In this document: piece by piece, positions 41,367 to 50,168 of the stretch
Layout: every line of letters begins with the position of its first letter
Position numbering within the stretch: the first letter of the stretch is position 1
NCBI GenBank assembly: GCA_046328715.1
Contig: JAXLWB010000019.1
Location: 62,001-126,000, forward strand
Direction: 5' to 3'
Origin: JAXLWB01 sp046328715
Lineage (GTDB): Bacteria > Chloroflexota > Anaerolineae > Caldilineales > Caldilineaceae
Length of the DNA: 64,000 nt
Translations under genes and position numbers: made by a program
Notes under the pieces: model-generated
Database searches by the model: none
Told to the model about the DNA's origin: nothing
The model's input: only the letters and a program-made list of their open reading frames with translations

Positions 41367-41422
41367 ACAGCTAAGAGGTCCAACCATTTTGGACCGCGGG
41401 AGCAAGGTCTCCCCTTGGCTGT
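41367..41422 (+). ncRNA. Predicted three-way-junction structured RNA upstream of a DUF3800 gene
   Basis: Three helices pack into 56 bases. P1 is ACAGCTAAG (41367-41375) with CTTGGCTGT (41414-41422), nine pairs including one G-U. P2 is GGTCCAA (41377-41383) with TTGGACC (41389-41395), loop CCATT. P3 is GGGAG (41398-41402) with CTCCC (41409-41413), loop CAAGGT. Only three junction bases are unpaired. It ends 43 bases before the DUF3800 start and is followed by TCTTTTATTT. Structured RNA motifs upstream of DUF3800 genes have been described in bacteria; I infer this is one, or a new relative. Confidence 0.6.
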
Positions 41423-41465
41423 CTTTTATTTCGTCACCACACCATTGTCAAAGAAAACCAGTTCT

Positions 41466-42158
41466 ATGTATCTATTATATGTGGACGAGTCTGGTGCTCT
41501 CGCCGATCCCAATCAAAGCTATTTTGTGCTAGCGAGGTTCAGCGTGTTTGAGCGTCAAGGCTATTGGCTGTCGAATCAATTGGATGCAATCGCCACTCGA
41601 TTTAATCCCGCTGATCCGTCTTCTATCGAATTACACGGCAATCCGATGTTGGTAGGGAAAGGACGCTGGCGCGGCTACCCGAAAGCGGATCGTGAACAAG
41701 CGATAGAGGACGTTCTACAAGTCTTTGCCAATTCTCATCCCAGTAACCGCTTGTTCGCCAGTGTAGTCAAAAAAGCATCAGTTTCGCCGCACGATCCGGT
41801 TGAAACCGCTTTTGAACAACTGGCAAGCCGGTTTGATCAGTATTTGATGCGTTTGCATCGGAGCGGTGACACCCAGCGCGGTCTCATCATTTTCGATAAA
41901 TCGACCTATGAGACTACGATTCAAGCACTTGCCAGAGACTTTCGTACATTAGGGCATAGTTGGGGCGTGATCAGAAATTTTGCCGAAGTTCCTCTATTTC
42001 TCGATTCAAAAGCATCTCGATTGACACAGCTTGCCGACATCATCGCTTATGCGATTTACCGTCATTATGAACGAGCAGATAGTCGATTTTTCTCGATTAT
42101 CCAAGATCGATTTGATGCGGAAGGCGGTATTGTTCACGGTTTGTATATACTCCAATAG
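41466..42158 (+). CDS. DUF3800 domain-containing protein
   Basis: About 230 residues with the family start MYLLYVDESG, a strand plus catalytic-type Asp-Glu, then FVLARFSVFERQGYW, a middle Asp in GLIIFDKSTYE, and a late acidic segment KASRLTQLADIIAYAIYRHYE. This layout is RNase H-like, and family members are common on mobile or defence islands, but their activity is unknown. The start ATG 41466 is the one that gives the canonical N-terminus. A compact structured RNA precedes it. It marks the left edge of the accessory region. Confidence 0.88.
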   Translation: MYLLYVDESGALADPNQSYFVLARFSVFERQGYWLSNQLDAIATRFNPADPSSIELHGNPMLVGKGRWRGYPKADREQAIEDVLQVFANSHPSNRLFASVVKKASVSPHDPVETAFEQLASRFDQYLMRLHRSGDTQRGLIIFDKSTYETTIQALARDFRTLGHSWGVIRNFAEVPLFLDSKASRLTQLADIIAYAIYRHYERADSRFFSIIQDRFDAEGGIVHGLYILQ

Positions 42159-42303
42159 TTTGCGTTGAAGCTGCTAACCAGAATAATATAATCTACGCCG
42201 CCCAAATCGTTCGTTCACACTCCTCAAAAAATCACATTCAACACGCCCAGCCTTCGTTACAATATCCTCAATTTCAGTATCTATTCAGCCTCTTCGTAGA
42301 TAT

Positions 42304-42584
42304 CTTCCGGGAAGGATCAATTGCCATAGTTTGGTTTCCGCTATGGCCTTCCCGGAAGCGGAGCGCCTAAATATTTACCTTATGTTACGCAACGAGATTG
42401 AAATCGCTTTCGGGTACTGCCTATAAGAATGTTTCACACTGTCACGTGAGCCGATCTGTCATTCCGAAGGAATCCTAGTGAACTCCACCATCCATGTCTG
42501 CACAGTTGCAGGAGAGATTCCTCACTATAGGTTGACCAACAAAGGATTCCTTCGGAAACTTGTCCTCGGAAGGATGACAGATCG
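42304..42584. repeat. Two palindromes in the 42159-42832 gap
   Basis: First, 42304-42358: CTTCCGGGAAGG pairs with CCTTCCCGGAAG, with GCCATAG / CTATGGC nested inside. Second, 42452-42584: CGATCTGTCATTCCGAAGGA with ATCC is answered by GGATTCCTTCGGAA and by GGAAGGATGACAGATCG. The second has the TGTCATTC ends of the group at 13404, 24246, 31229 and 63173. I see no gene in the 673-base gap. Confidence 0.65.
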
Positions 42585-42832
42585 CCCTGTTGGGTAAGAT
42601 TAGCATCCACTGTCTGACTGTCTGACAAACAAATGGATCATTTTGCGTAACATGAGTTAATAATTCCTCGCGCTGCAAGTATTCCTTACATTGCTAGTTG
42701 CCCGGTTTCCAACATTCTTGACATTTTCTCCACAAACTCTTGACGCGCCCTTTGAATCTACACTGGATAATGAGATAGCAGCAATATTCCAGGTAAATCG
42801 ACAACAGATTTGAGCTTGCGAAGGAGTTTTTT

Positions 42833-44185
42833 ATGAAACAAAGAGCTATTTCTATTTTTGTCTTGAGCGCGCTGATGCTGACTATGCTTGCCGGTTGCAC
42901 GACCATCACCGCAACAACAACGACTCCGATTACTTCAGACGCGACGATTAATGCACCACCCGCAGGAATGCCTCCGGGGGGAGCACCTCCAGGTGGCGGT
43001 GGCGCTGCCAGCGTGGAGACGGGTACAGGCGCTTATGTCATGACGGATGGTGAGGAGATAAACGGGGGCACCTACACATCGTCAAATGCCGATGAAAACG
43101 CAATACGAGTTGAAGGCGAGGTGACCGCAACGCTCAATAATGTTACGGTTACAAAGAGTGAGGGTGCAGCTTCAAACAACGACGCAGCCAGCTTTTATGG
43201 CCTGAACGCAGCGATTCTCGCCTTGGATGGGGCAACCCTGACCGTTAACGGCGGCTCGATCACAGCGACACCCGAAGGTTCGACTGGCATTTTTGCCTAT
43301 GATGGCGCAACCATCTACATCAATGATGCTGAAATTACTGTTTCGGGAGGCAATGCGGGAGGGATCGAAGTTGCGGGCGGTGGCGTTATGTACGCCACCA
43401 ATTTGACGGTCAACTCAACCGTGAAAGCCGCCATTCGCAGTGACCGCGGCGGCGGAACGATGGTGGTCGATGGTGGCACTTACACGACTGGCGGCAGTTC
43501 CGGTGCCCCGGCCATCTACAGCACCGCCGATATTACCGTAAGCAACGCAACACTCGTCTCCAACGACTCGGAAGCGGTTGTGATTGAGGGTTTGAACTCG
43601 GTGACCCTGATTGACAGCGACGTTACGGGCAACATGAGCGGCACCTATGGGGACGAAAGTGGCGTACATGTGCAAAATGTGATGCTGTACCAGAGTATGT
43701 CTGGCGACGCCGAAGCGGGAACCAGTGTCTTTACGATGAGCGGCGGCTCCTTGGTCTCGAAAAATGGCGACATGTTCTATGTCACCAATACCGATAGCAT
43801 CATCAATCTGAGTGGCGTGGATTTGACGCTCGCCGATGGCACGTACTTGCTGCTGGTGGCTGGCAATGACGGTTCACGGGGCTGGGGCAGCGCAGGGGCC
43901 AACGGTGGCATTGGTACAGTCAATCTAACCAAGCAGACAGTGACAGGCGACATCAAGGTCGACTCGATTTCCCAACTCGCCCTGACGATTTCGGATTCAT
44001 CTGCCTACACCGGTGCGATTAACTCCGATGGAACGACAGCGGCAGCGCTATCTGTAACTATTGATGATTCCAGTACCTGGACACTGACCGGGGACAGCTA
44101 TATCACTCAACTAAATGGCAGTATGGACCATGTTGTGCTAAACGGTTACACGCTCTACGTCAATGGCACCGCATTGACAGATTGA
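42833..44185 (+). CDS. Secreted lipoprotein with right-handed beta-helix repeats
   Basis: A 450-residue protein. The signal peptide ends in a lipobox (LTMLAGC) near residue 22, followed by a Thr-rich segment and a Pro/Gly-rich PPAGMPPGGAPPGGGG spacer. The rest is made of short strands with recurring patterns of the type LTVNGGSITA, IYINDAEITVSGG, MVVDGGTYTTGG, ITVSNATLVSND and VTIDDSSTWTL, as in pectate-lyase-like beta-helices or adhesins. It is Ser/Thr/Asn/Asp-rich and nearly lacks Cys. No catalytic site is recognisable; surface adhesion or carbohydrate binding is possible. The start follows AAGGAG. A strong hairpin after the stop ends the unit. Confidence 0.82.
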   Translation: MKQRAISIFVLSALMLTMLAGCTTITATTTTPITSDATINAPPAGMPPGGAPPGGGGAASVETGTGAYVMTDGEEINGGTYTSSNADENAIRVEGEVTATLNNVTVTKSEGAASNNDAASFYGLNAAILALDGATLTVNGGSITATPEGSTGIFAYDGATIYINDAEITVSGGNAGGIEVAGGGVMYATNLTVNSTVKAAIRSDRGGGTMVVDGGTYTTGGSSGAPAIYSTADITVSNATLVSNDSEAVVIEGLNSVTLIDSDVTGNMSGTYGDESGVHVQNVMLYQSMSGDAEAGTSVFTMSGGSLVSKNGDMFYVTNTDSIINLSGVDLTLADGTYLLLVAGNDGSRGWGSAGANGGIGTVNLTKQTVTGDIKVDSISQLALTISDSSAYTGAINSDGTTAAALSVTIDDSSTWTLTGDSYITQLNGSMDHVVLNGYTLYVNGTALTD

Positions 44186-44247
44186 CGTTATACAACATGA
44201 CGGGTGGCTGTTATCGTCTCTCGAACAGCACGAGTATCACTGAACCT

Positions 44248-44281
44248 AAAAAGCCACTGTGTAGAGCACAGTGGCTTTTAC
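44248..44281 (+). terminator. Rho-independent terminator
   Basis: AAAAGCCACTGTG pairs with CACAGTGGCTTTT around TAGAG, with an A run before and a T run after, so it can work in both directions. It ends the beta-helix lipoprotein transcript. Confidence 0.88.
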
Positions 44282-44360
44282 TTTGCTATAATTCCTGTTT
44301 AGCACAGCCGACTCATCCTACGGTAACTGATAATGCTTGCCTGCATTTCTTCCCAGGTAA

Positions 44361-44397
44361 TTGACTTAAGGGTAAGACGATACTATACTATTCTTAC
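44361..44397 (+). promoter_or_regulatory. Promoter of the AbrB/PIN module with overlapping inverted repeat
   Basis: TTGACT (44361-44366) and TATACT (44384-44389) are 17 bases apart. GTAAGA (44372-44377) and TCTTAC (44392-44397) form an inverted repeat over the spacer and -10. The antitoxin at 44432 probably binds here and represses its own operon, as is usual for such modules. Confidence 0.55.
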
Positions 44398-44431
44398 TTG
44401 CAAAGTGTTGTCTTATTTTTTTGAGGTTTAT

Positions 44432-44695
44432 ATGAAAGAAGTGGTAGTTACAGTAAGTAGTAAAGGGCAGATCGTGATCCCTAAAGAAGTCAGGGAACAT
44501 CTCGGCATCGAGCGCGGGAACAAAGTCACATTTGTTTTGGAGAGCCAAGGGACGGTTACACTCAAAGCACCGAAATATTCCACCATCGCCTCCTTGCGTG
44601 GAGCGGCAGGCAGGCTGCCTACACCTCTGACCTGGGAAGAGATGCGTACAATTGCCCGTGAAGACCGTCTCCAGGAGGCGCAACCAACGCCCTGA
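44432..44695 (+). CDS. AbrB/MazE-family antitoxin (VapB-type)
   Basis: An 87-residue protein whose N-terminal half is a swapped-hairpin AbrB domain: VTVSSKGQIVIPKEVREHLGIERGNKVTFVLE. The C-terminal half (LRGAAGRLPTPLTWEEMRTIARED) is the part that would bind the toxin. The start ATG 44432 follows TTGAGG. The PIN-domain toxin begins 3 bases after its stop. It would neutralise that toxin and repress the operon. Confidence 0.92.
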   Translation: MKEVVVTVSSKGQIVIPKEVREHLGIERGNKVTFVLESQGTVTLKAPKYSTIASLRGAAGRLPTPLTWEEMRTIAREDRLQEAQPTP

Positions 44696-44698
44696 CCT

Positions 44699-45121
44699 AT
44701 GACAATTCCCTTTGTCGATACCGATGTCATCATCCGCTTGCTCACAGGGGACGATCCTGTTAAACAGGCGCAGGCAGTGGCACTGTTTGAAGAGGTGGAA
44801 CAAGGTAAACTCACGCTTGCCGCACCCGACACAGTGATCGCAGATGCGGTCTTTGTGCTGGCATCGCCTCGACTCTATCGTCTACCGCGTGCCGAAGTGG
44901 CGGCACTGTTGACGCCGTTGGTGCAACTCTCTCACTTTCGCCTGCAAAATCGTAACGCAGTTCTGGCGGCGCTCTCGCTATACGGCTCCACAAACGGTCT
45001 CGACTTTGGCGACGCTCTGATCGTTGCCGCCATGCAGGAAGCCGGTTCGCAAACGCTCTACTCCTATGATAGCCACTTTGACCGAATTCCTGGTCTGATT
45101 CGCCAGGAGCCAAGAGGTTAG
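44699..45121 (+). CDS. PIN-domain toxin (VapC-type)
   Basis: A 140-residue PIN-fold ribonuclease. The acidic metal-binding residues are visible: Asp7 in PFVDTDVIIRLL, a Glu near 30 (LFEEVEQG), and Asp residues in NGLDFGDALIVAAMQ near 101-104 and in TLYSYDSHFDRI near 120. It likely cleaves tRNA or rRNA when freed from the antitoxin encoded 3 bases upstream. The pair is a typical VapBC-type plasmid or island stabiliser. Confidence 0.92.
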   Translation: MTIPFVDTDVIIRLLTGDDPVKQAQAVALFEEVEQGKLTLAAPDTVIADAVFVLASPRLYRLPRAEVAALLTPLVQLSHFRLQNRNAVLAALSLYGSTNGLDFGDALIVAAMQEAGSQTLYSYDSHFDRIPGLIRQEPRG

Positions 45122-45205
45122 TCGGCATCGTGACATGTAATTAATTCCCCTGATACACGTAAAGATGGGTGACATTGTGATGCGAATTTTACATCAAAAA
45201 GCCAA

Positions 45206-45235
45206 TTGACAGTGGACGCCAGGATATCGTATACT
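45206..45235 (+). promoter_or_regulatory. Promoter-like sequence in an AT-rich gap
   Basis: TTGACA (45206-45211) and TATACT (45230-45235) are 18 bases apart. The nurA-like gene begins about 250 bases downstream, leaving a long AT-rich leader in which I see no gene. The rest of the 45122-45490 gap shows nothing else. Confidence 0.45.
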
Positions 45236-45490
45236 AGCTAACAAAAAATATTTGTGCGACTGACAGTTGGATTGGTTTAACACTGGCATGTCAGGCGTGG
45301 TTTGTCTGTTTTCCAGAGCAGATAAATGGAATCAGTTCGGTTAACCTGCCCCACTGAATAGAGAAATGCAGAATGGAAGGTTGGGGGGTAAGTGGAATGA
45401 ATTCTGTTTACTACATGTTCGGCAACTTCTCTCGCGTGCCCTGTATTCTCACCGTAATCACTTTTCATAATTTCAGGATAAAGATAAGAT

Positions 45491-46726
45491 ATGGCAGGAA
45501 GAAAAGAAATACCTGATAGCGCAATTGAGTTGGTCGCAAAACATATCAATACCAGAAGTAATAAGAATTACGGTATTCCTATAATCGGGCATGAGGAAAA
45601 TATTGAGACACCTCAAATTTTCGAGATTATGCCTTTTGACCAAATCGACAACTCAGATAGACGATTCTATGCAATAGACGGGAGCTATAACAGCGAACAA
45701 TTTTACAACGGACTATCAGTTGCCATTTACGCTGCGGGTTACATCTGTTTTCATCGAGGTAAGCAATTACGAATGAATTTACTGGATGATCCAATCATTC
45801 TTGGGCAAGCTTACTACCCTGAGAATATCCTTGTAACGCACCAAGAACACCTAATTGCAATTTATGACGAACTGTTGACCCTAGAGCCAGTGAAAAGGTT
45901 ATTAGATTTTTGGTCAGATGCTCCTGAAAATATTTTTTCATACAATAAAGAGCAAATCTGTACAAATCTGTCCACACTTTTGGGGTTTTGCCAAGAAATA
46001 TTGGAGATCGCCCTAATTTTAGAAGTAACAAATCGACCAGATACGACTACAGGTGATTTCATCTTACGTGATGGTACGCTTCGACCATTACAAGTGAAAC
46101 AATTATATCTAGTTAAATTAGGGAAATACCTTCACGAAAAGGGCGTAAAGTTAGTTGCAATTACAAAGCAGTCGCCTATCAAAATGGAACTTGCCTATAC
46201 CTTCAAGCAAATTGACAACTACCTTCAAGATCAACTCAAACACGAATACCCATTTGTAGCAGAAGATCCCAAACGAAAAAAGCTGTGCTGCTGGTTTGAA
46301 GTCTCTAGCCCTGTACTCAGAGCTGCATATCAGGGCGATATGTTCGTAAAGAAGGCGATTCGCGGAGGGCGAGGTTTTGGGTTGTTTATGGCAGCCAGAT
46401 TAGACTACGTAGAAAAGTTGCAAAATTATGACTGGATTATTGCTGATGTGAACATTTTTGATGCAATTCCAGAAATTGCAGATGGTGTAATAGATCGAGA
46501 CCAAGCTACACTTTCTTTCATCTTCAAAGAACTAACTCGACTTACCCAAGAACATTATATTCTTGGCTACCCGTATCCACTAGCAGAAGTGCATAATTTT
46601 ATCTCCTTGAAAAAGAATTTCAAAGAAGAAATCATTGCGCGTTTGAAGTATTCACTATACCGAGATCAGAGAATGGATCATGTTGATATTGAAAACTTGT
46701 TTATTGACATGCACGAAAGATTTTAG
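45491..46726 (+). CDS. nurA: NurA-domain nuclease
   Basis: A 411-residue protein. The NurA signature begins with RRFYAIDGSYNSE near residue 57, giving the first catalytic Asp. FILRDGTLRPLQVK near 190 has the second, and a later basic/acidic segment includes KLVAITKQSP. The C-terminal part (MAARLDYVEKLQNYDWIIADVNIFDA) completes the domain. NurA is a 5'-3' exonuclease that acts with the HerA helicase, in archaeal end resection and in several bacterial anti-phage systems. The next gene, 11 bases on, is the HerA N-terminus. Codon use is markedly AT-rich compared with the flanks, indicating transfer. Confidence 0.82.
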   Translation: MAGRKEIPDSAIELVAKHINTRSNKNYGIPIIGHEENIETPQIFEIMPFDQIDNSDRRFYAIDGSYNSEQFYNGLSVAIYAAGYICFHRGKQLRMNLLDDPIILGQAYYPENILVTHQEHLIAIYDELLTLEPVKRLLDFWSDAPENIFSYNKEQICTNLSTLLGFCQEILEIALILEVTNRPDTTTGDFILRDGTLRPLQVKQLYLVKLGKYLHEKGVKLVAITKQSPIKMELAYTFKQIDNYLQDQLKHEYPFVAEDPKRKKLCCWFEVSSPVLRAAYQGDMFVKKAIRGGRGFGLFMAARLDYVEKLQNYDWIIADVNIFDAIPEIADGVIDRDQATLSFIFKELTRLTQEHYILGYPYPLAEVHNFISLKKNFKEEIIARLKYSLYRDQRMDHVDIENLFIDMHERF

Positions 46727-46737
46727 GAGATCCCCGA

Positions 46738-47288
46738 ATGAGTAACAAAGTTGACTTTGGCGTTCTATATGGTCAGAAAACAACAGAAGATGCTTTGCTG
46801 ATCTATTCCTCTTATGAGGATGCAAAGGCCAGTCCTCAAACTGGTGATTTTATTGTTTTGACCCCAAAAGATGAAGGCAATACGAAGTATCTTGCTAGGG
46901 TAGAAGCTGAAATCTATGATGAAGACCCAATCTTCAAGTCACAAGATAAAACCTTGATTGCTGTACATTACGCACGGATCGCAGAACGGGAACTTTCTGA
47001 ACGCGATAAGCAGAAGATGTTCAGTTATACGTACAAGGTTCGAATCTTGGGTACTTTCACAGATAACGGCACTTCTATTTTGTTCACGACTGCGGTGAGA
47101 AAGCTTCCAATAGTTTCTTACATAGCTCGACATCTGAATAAACGCGAGATTGAGTTCATTCTTAACAAAACGAATGAAAATGGAGTTGAAATCGGTTATC
47201 TTTGTGTTGGCGAAACAGTTTTCAAAGATAAAGGCCTGATTCTGTTCCAAATTGATAAATTGCGTAGCAAACGGACAATGGTACGGAA
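46738..47288 (+). pseudogene. herA: HerA-type ATPase, N-terminal HAS-barrel only; truncated by an IS element
   Basis: The residues up to about 184 match the HAS-barrel of HerA: FGVLYGQKTTEDALLIYSSY, GDFIVLTPKDEGNTKYLARV, HYARIAERELSERDKQKMFSYTY and GLILFQIDKLRSKRTMV. In intact HerA, the segment KRTMV is followed directly by the Walker A loop. Here it stops and the frame runs on into the IS for about 50 unrelated residues, to 47445. The ATPase core, Walker A, B and C-terminal region are gone. The remaining protein cannot be a motor. The gene is paired with nurA, 11 bases downstream of it. Confidence 0.8.
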
Positions 47289-47392
47289 TGTGTCAATAAC
47301 CGTGAGACAAAAACGGACGGAAAAATACACTCGAAAAGAGCAACAACAAACTGCGGCTAACCGCTTCGGGGGAGGGAAGCTGCGCCAAAGAT

Positions 47393-48417
47393 TCAGTGGT
47401 CTACATTATCGGCGATCAATGATGCGAGCGGAGCAGGAGGGTTGATCCACACTGCGGTCGGCAACGGCGAAGCGACAGGTGGGCCATGAACAAAGCGTTC
47501 AGGATGTAAAGTGTAAGCATTGCTCAAAGTGATCTGGCGTTTTGCCAAGATGTCGGCGGCATGTCCAGAGTGAACCATAGCAGGCGTGAGCAAGGCCAAA
47601 GCGGCATGGTGATGCTGGTTGTTATACCAGTCAAAGAAGGCTTTCGTCCAAGTATGCGCTTGTGAATAGTCCTCAAAGCGTTGCGGAAAATCAGGACGAT
47701 ATTTCATGGTTTTGAATTGCGCCTCCGAGAAAGGGTTATCATTGGGTGTATAAGGTCGAGAATGGCTCGGTTCAATGTCCAAATCGATAAAGAGTTGAGC
47801 GAGCGGTTTGGCTGTCATGGGTGCGCCACGGTCGGCATGGATGGTCAACTGATTGGGGACAATCGCTTGCTTGCGGCAGCTTTCGTGACCAGTTGCTGGG
47901 CGAGTTGCGCTGATTCATGCTGTGCTAAGAGCCAGCCCACCACATAGCGGCTAAATACGTCAATCATGACATAGAGATAGTAGTAGTGCATAGGTGCTGG
48001 CCCTCGCAGTTTGGCGATATCCCACGACCAAAGCTGATTCGGTGCGATTGCCAACAGTTCCGGTTTAGTGTAATGCGGATGGCGCAGTTGGTCTCGTCGT
48101 TCTTGGACTGCCTCAGACTCGTGCAGGATTCGGTACAGGGTGCGAATCGAGCAATGATAATTGCCTTCATCAAGCAGGGTCGCATACACCTCATAGGGCG
48201 ACTGGTCGGCAAAACGGTCACTATTAAGCAGATTGTGTACTGTTGTGCGTTCTTCGTCACTGAGTGCTCGGGCTGGCTTGGGACGAGGTGCCTTTTCCGC
48301 CTGGACATTCGGCTGCCGACTCCGATAGAGCGTACTGCGTGACAAGCCAAAAAGTTCACAAGCTTGACTGACAGGCATGGTTTGGCTCAACGCTTCGACC
48401 ATTGTCACCAGAATCAT
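47393..48417 (-). pseudogene. IS3-type transposase OrfB (DDE integrase), frameshifted
   Basis: The first part, 48417 to 47845, starts MILVTMVEALSQTMPVSQACELFGLSRSTLYRSR and includes the first catalytic Asp in NQLWSWDIAKLRGP and YLYVMIDVFSRYVVGWLL. It then stops at AASKRLSPIS. The second part, from about 47880 down to 47393, continues in another frame with IVPNQLTIHADRGAPM (second Asp), NPFSEAQFKTMKYRP (Glu) and WYNNQHHHAAL. One lost or gained base near 47880 separates them. Unless this is a programmed shift, the transposase is inactive. It overlaps the orfA stop by an ATGA. Confidence 0.85.
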
Positions 48418-48818
48418 CTGTCTTTGCTGCGGCTCAAGGTTTGCTCCAAGGCTTGTGCAAGTTTTTTTTGCGCACTGATGATCAGTTCGGCCTGGGCCAA
48501 CTGCTCCTTCAGTTGCTTATTTTCATGGCGCAGTTGACTTACTTCTCGCCTCGCCTCGTCGCTCGGACGACCGCGCTGCTTGGCCGATAGCCCTTGTGCT
48601 TGATCCGCTTTCTGCTCTCGTCGCCATGCACTCAAATGGGAAGCGTAGATTCCTTCCCGTCGCAGCAAGGCTCCGACTTGCCCTGGCACCGTGCAGGCTT
48701 CCGCTTCTTGTAAAATGCGCAGTTTCTCTTGTGCACTAAACTGTCGTCGTTTCGCTCGTGGCATAACTTCCGGATCGACGGCTGTAACACTACTTGTTCC
48801 ATTTTGATTCTGAGACAT
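48414..48818 (-). CDS. IS3-type transposase OrfA (HTH)
   Basis: A 134-residue protein with an HTH domain, RRQFSAQEKLRILQEAEACT, VPGQVGALLRREGIYASHLSAWRRE, and a C-terminal coiled coil SQLRHENKQLKEQLAQAELIISAQKKLAQAL typical of IS3 OrfA. It would bind the IS ends and associate with OrfB. The stop overlaps the OrfB start (ATGA), so OrfB is made by coupling rather than by slippage. An alternative start is the Met of MPRAKRRQF. Confidence 0.85.
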   Translation of the reverse strand: MSQNQNGTSSVTAVDPEVMPRAKRRQFSAQEKLRILQEAEACTVPGQVGALLRREGIYASHLSAWRREQKADQAQGLSAKQRGRPSDEARREVSQLRHENKQLKEQLAQAELIISAQKKLAQALEQTLSRSKDR

Positions 48819-48891
48819 TTCATTCGCTCCTGGGCTTACTATTCTACACTAATTTCAGGCTCGAATTTGTCTCACTTATTATAGGCACACA

Positions 48892-49574
48892 GGGTTGGTC
48901 TAGGGATAAGAGACATCTCCTCAATTGGTTGGACAAAAGATCAAAAAATGCAGCGATTGTATAACTGCATGACAGCATATATTCTTGGTGCTATTCCACC
49001 ATATAATCAGATACTTGGCTCTAAGTTAGTCGCATTGACATTAATGTTCCCTGAAATCAGAGAAACCTTTTATCAGAAATATAAAGATAGCGTTTCTGTA
49101 ATTAAAGGTGAGAAAAAGAATCCCTATTTGATACATATCGATACTTTGGGTGCGTTCGGTAAATCAGCCATTTACACAAAATTGGTAAATTGGAAGTTTG
49201 TTGGTTATACAAAAGGTGAAAGTCATCTTCATATCACTGCAAATGGAAGTTGGGAGCTAATTAAGCAAGTTATACCTAAGGAAGTATTCAATACATATAA
49301 GTTTGGCGAAGGTCCCAACTGGAAGATGCGTATTCTAAAGCGCGGATTACGAGAATTGGGGTTGTCGGAAAATATGTTGGGCATCGGTTGGCAAAGAGGT
49401 TATTACCGATGCGTTCTAGCTGAAAACTGGAAAGAGTATTTGTTAGGCGAAACTGATCAAATACAGTGGCAAGAGTTCATAAAAGATGATCTGGTGGAGT
49501 ATTGGCATAATAAGTGGGTCACTCCTAGGTTTGAAAAATTGAAAGCAAGCCTGCAATCAGATGGCTATTCGTAA
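48892..49574 (+). pseudogene. DUF4338/DruA-like defence protein, 5' truncated by the IS
   Basis: Open frame from the IS edge: GIRDISSIGWTKDQKMQRLYNC, then AYILGAIPPYNQILGSKLVAL and TLGAFGKSAIYTKLVNWKFVGYTKGESHLHI. The GAIPPY..(I/L)LG.KL(V/A)AL and GKS(A/S)IY pattern is what I know from DUF4338 proteins, a domain that defines DruA of Druantia anti-phage systems and related proteins. The N-terminal part is missing. The only ATG near the start is at 48948, inside the conserved region. The sequence is AT-rich like nurA. It shares no homology with HerA, so the two fragments were joined by the IS. Confidence 0.6.
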
Positions 49575-49846
49575 TGCTCTTTGGTGGCAAGGAAAATCCG
49601 TTAATCAATGTTGCTTCTACTTTTGACAGCGTTGCGGAACATTGCGTGGTGCTGACCCGACTGATCAGCGCGCGTTTTTAACGTTTTAGGCCCACTTAGG
49701 GTTTGTTTCGTTCAGCTTATAATCGGTCCGCACCCGCCCGGCAGCACACATGTATGTTCAGCGATTAAAAAAACTCAGCTTCTACATTGATCTAATAATA
49801 TCCCCATCTCTCAAACTCCAATCTCACTGTCCCAAGGACACGCACC

Positions 49847-49939
49847 ATGACCAAAATCACCGAAATCCAAACCGTCCGCAGCCGAGTCAATGGCACCTGG
49901 CTCTTTGTCAAAATACTCACTGGTCGGCCTGACCTCTAA
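49847..49939 (+). pseudogene. Truncated 5' copy of the mannonate-dehydratase-like gene
   Basis: From CCCAAGGACACGCACC before the ATG through the first 26 codons it nearly equals the start of the gene at 51822 (MTKITEIQTVRSRVNGTWLF versus MTKITEIQTIRSRVNGTWLF), with a few silent and one replacing difference. Identity ends near 49918 and a stop follows at 49939. The 49575-50211 gap around it has no intact gene; 49575-49680 has a short unidentified frame. Confidence 0.85.
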
Positions 49940-50168
49940 GAACCTGTCTACAAAGTAGAACTACGAAACGCACAAATCCACGAAAAGTGCCGATCAAGTT
50001 TTCGCCACCGGAATCGTTACCGCTAGGTTGATTGAGTGCTTGCTGTCTCTTCCCCGCCACTTGCCCACCGCTTCATCACTGTTTTCGGGCGGTTCATCTC
50101 TAGCACTTGCAGGACGGAAATTTGGCAAATTCAGGGCTAGTCTCTCGCTACAATTGTGTGGTAAAATG

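Larger units (their letters stand above)
47289..48891 (-). mobile_element. IS3-like insertion sequence, about 1.6 kb
   Basis: The left end TGTGTCAATAACCGTGAGAC and the inverted right end TGTGTGCCTATAATAAGTGA share TGTGT and GTGAGACAAA (TGTGTC...GTGAGACAAA versus TGTGTG...AAGTGAGACAAA). They begin with TG, like IS3-family ends. Two genes on the minus strand, orfA and orfB, occupy the inside. The flanks show no target duplication (GAA left, GGG right), and the genes on the two sides are unrelated fragments, so a deletion has probably removed the DNA between two original sites. Confidence 0.8.

Noticed and set aside
42159..42832. Small RNA or gene in the long gap after DUF3800
   Set aside because: Only palindromes are visible; there is no promoter-terminator pair or open frame with a ribosome site.
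46738..47445. Intact 235-residue protein downstream of nurA
   Set aside because: The last ~50 residues are encoded by the IS; the first part is the HerA barrel without its ATPase.
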